From contig CALUTO010000003.1 of assembly GCA_944323735.1 (NCBI GenBank), positions 49,816 through 113,815 on the forward strand: a stretch of 64,000 nt of DNA, written 5' to 3'. The notes beneath the pieces were generated by a model. That model saw only the letters and a program-made list of their open reading frames with translations. It ran no database searches and had not been told where the DNA came from. The stretch comes from Candidatus Gastranaerophilales bacterium. Its GTDB lineage: Bacteria; Cyanobacteriota; Vampirovibrionia; Gastranaerophilales; Gastranaerophilaceae. Made by a program: the position numbers and the translations under genes. Below are positions 62,614 to 64,000 of the stretch, one piece after another. Every line of letters starts with the position of its first letter. Positions within the stretch are counted from its first letter, which is position 1.

Positions 62614-63429
62614 ATGCTCATTTCAAAAATAAACAATGATTATTTTATGAATGCAACTCACCCAAAAAGGAGAGGGTTCGGGCACAGCCGAAAAAAGACA
62701 GAGTTTGAGACTGTTCGAAATGTTCGTCAAAATAATATCGATGACAATTTCGTAGACATGTCAGACAGAGAATTGTACGCAGCGGCGTCTGTTCTGCCGA
62801 ATGAAAAATTTAATAAAATCAGAAATAATGTAGCCGGCACTTTGATTGCCGGCGTTCCTGTGTTTGATACTATTGCAGGCGGCATGGTTCAAAAAGGCGG
62901 GCTTTCTAAAAAAGCAGCTAAAATGGCAGGAAGAGCAGGTATATGGGGGCTTGTTCTGGCAACATCGCTATCTCTCGGACTTGTGAAGCATAATGCAAAC
63001 AAACACTCTGTTGTTCTTAATAATATAAATGAAAACCATCCTGTAATGAGATTTTGCATGGATGCGGCATATATAATGGGTGTTATGACTACAGCTCTGA
63101 CCCTAAAAAACAAGGCCGGCTCCGTTTTAAACAAAAAATTCGGGCAACAATTTGCAAAAATTAAAAATCCTGTAAAAAACCTTTTAGATAATTCAAATTT
63201 GAATAAAAAATTTGTTTTAAAATTGGACAATGTAGTAACAAAAGTCGCAAAAGGCAACAGAGCACCGCTTGAAATTGCTGCTGCTTATACGGCACCTGTA
63301 CTCGGTGGTGCTGCAATTGTCCGCTATTGTGCAGAGGAAAGAACAAGAAAGAAAAATATAGATACAAATTTTAATGCACTTAAACGTATTCAAACTCTTT
63401 TGAAATCAAATGAGCAAAAAAATATATAA
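62614..63429 (+). CDS. Hypothetical membrane protein, 271 residues
   Basis: Not recognised. The N-terminus is basic and Asn-rich with GFGHSRKK (about 22-29), like other lineage-specific proteins here. Three or four Gly/Ala-rich hydrophobic segments follow: about 71-92 (NVAGTLIAGVPVFDTIAGGM), 109-128 (AGIWGLVLATSLSLGLV), 144-168 and 222-240 (AAAYTAPVLGGAAIVRYCAE), separated by Lys-rich loops. The tail is charged. There is no enzyme motif. It resembles the membrane half of the 26178 protein in style (Gly/Ala spans between basic loops), but no direct repeat was seen. Confidence 0.65.
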   Translation: MLISKINNDYFMNATHPKRRGFGHSRKKTEFETVRNVRQNNIDDNFVDMSDRELYAAASVLPNEKFNKIRNNVAGTLIAGVPVFDTIAGGMVQKGGLSKKAAKMAGRAGIWGLVLATSLSLGLVKHNANKHSVVLNNINENHPVMRFCMDAAYIMGVMTTALTLKNKAGSVLNKKFGQQFAKIKNPVKNLLDNSNLNKKFVLKLDNVVTKVAKGNRAPLEIAAAYTAPVLGGAAIVRYCAEERTRKKNIDTNFNALKRIQTLLKSNEQKNI

Positions 63430-64000
63430 ATCATACTTATATAGAAGTTTTACCGGATATTCAAAGCAGTGTTATTGTTATTTCAAAATTGTTGTGTGCT
63501 TTTTTTAAGTTGAGGCAAAAATAAAGTCTTGAAAAACGCTTCTGTCTCTGCAGGTTTTTATTATTTTTAATACCGTGTAATAACTTTAGAGCGCAGATTT
63601 TAGCTGCTTTTTGTACAAACTTCCGTAATAATCAATATGAATCGGGATTTATATACAACATTGCACCAAATATGCATGAAATACAGCTATAATGTCATTC
63701 AGGATTTGTTTCTGAATCTTGCCGGCGGTAGGACTCTGCGGAAAACTGACATTTTGCACAAAATCAAAGATTTCTGCAAAAGCATTCAAACCACTTCAGG
63801 ATGACAATTTTAGCCTTTTTAGTGTAAATTGCAATGTATCTCCATATTCATACTTGACCATGACTGTTGTTAATGGTATTTTATTTTACAGAAACAGAGT
63901 GTTGTTGTCTCTGATTGAAAAACGAAAGTCGTCACGGGCCTGTGGCACTCTGCCGACGAGAAGGTGACTAAATGTCACGTTCGAGGAGAGGAAGGTAGCG
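63430..64000 (+). other. 571-base region without a convincing gene
   Basis: No credible frame. A weak match to the recurrent promoter (CGTAATA, 17 bases, TTTATATAC; 63624-63656) is present. From about 63907 to the window edge the DNA becomes GC-richer with nested inverted repeats (TCGTC/GACGA around GGC/GCC, and GTGAC-TAAAT-GTCAC), as expected for the start of a structured RNA or long leader that continues outside. No known RNA class could be matched. Confidence 0.4.

Noticed and set aside
63719..63967. 82-codon plus-strand frame with TTG start
   Set aside because: Mixed composition, no ribosome site, and it runs through predicted hairpins; no protein-like pattern.

Overview
The window is about 64 kb of AT-rich, gene-dense chromosome from a bacterium with two membranes. 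It has a TolC-type outer membrane protein, a heptose kinase, an O-antigen ligase-type protein and a VKOR-DsbA fusion. It also has cyanobacteria-like traits: a short RNase E/G with an arginine-rich tail, DUF4330 and a single-chain VKOR. No photosynthesis genes are visible. Together with many lineage-restricted proteins carrying an Asn-rich N-terminus, this suggests a non-photosynthetic relative of Cyanobacteria, probably Gastranaerophilales (Vampirovibrionia/Melainabacteria). That assignment is an inference. No insertion sequence, prophage, CRISPR array or rRNA was found.

Layout. 0-9 kb: end of pyrF, ald, a TolC/DUF4145 pair, a candidate small RNA, lepA, a DtxR-type regulator, SIMPL, DUF486 and Spy-like proteins. 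9-15.5 kb: a response regulator and PAS histidine kinase pair, two tRNAs (Gln, Asn), a transcript with a 21-codon frame, mutS2, and a CU-rich RNA candidate. 15.6-24.6 kb: a radical SAM protein beside RNase E/G, coaX, and the overlapping set NTF2-like/lspA/RluA/LapA. 24.7-31.2 kb: engB and a run of proteins of unknown function. 31.3-38.8 kb: minus-strand genes ending in a surface-polysaccharide operon that begins behind a (TTTA)13 microsatellite. 39-46 kb: tRNA-Ala with a structured leader, a kinase/receiver/degenerate PilB operon, and bioA. 46-64 kb: M16 peptidase, rsfS, rpsU, tyrS-cysK-cysE, clpC, fliW-csrA with two TPR genes, dacB, a nitrilase-family protein, mtaB, a membrane protein of unknown function, and a non-coding end.

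The most interesting signals are regulatory. A promoter-like element, (A/G)GCAATT then exactly 17 nt then TTTATATAT, occurs four times with identical spacing. It lies upstream of two lineage-specific genes, of a transcript with a 21-codon frame, and, on the minus strand, of a CU-rich non-coding RNA ending at a strong terminator. A separate 65-nt RNA candidate at 4063-4127 has the hairpin / pyrimidine-rich single strand / terminator layout of cyanobacterial Yfr1. Several genes look leaderless, with a -10 box 6-8 nt before ATG. tRNA-Ala is preceded by a 99-nt structured element that repeats 16 nt of the tRNA. The heptose kinase has a tetranucleotide repeat in its 5' region.
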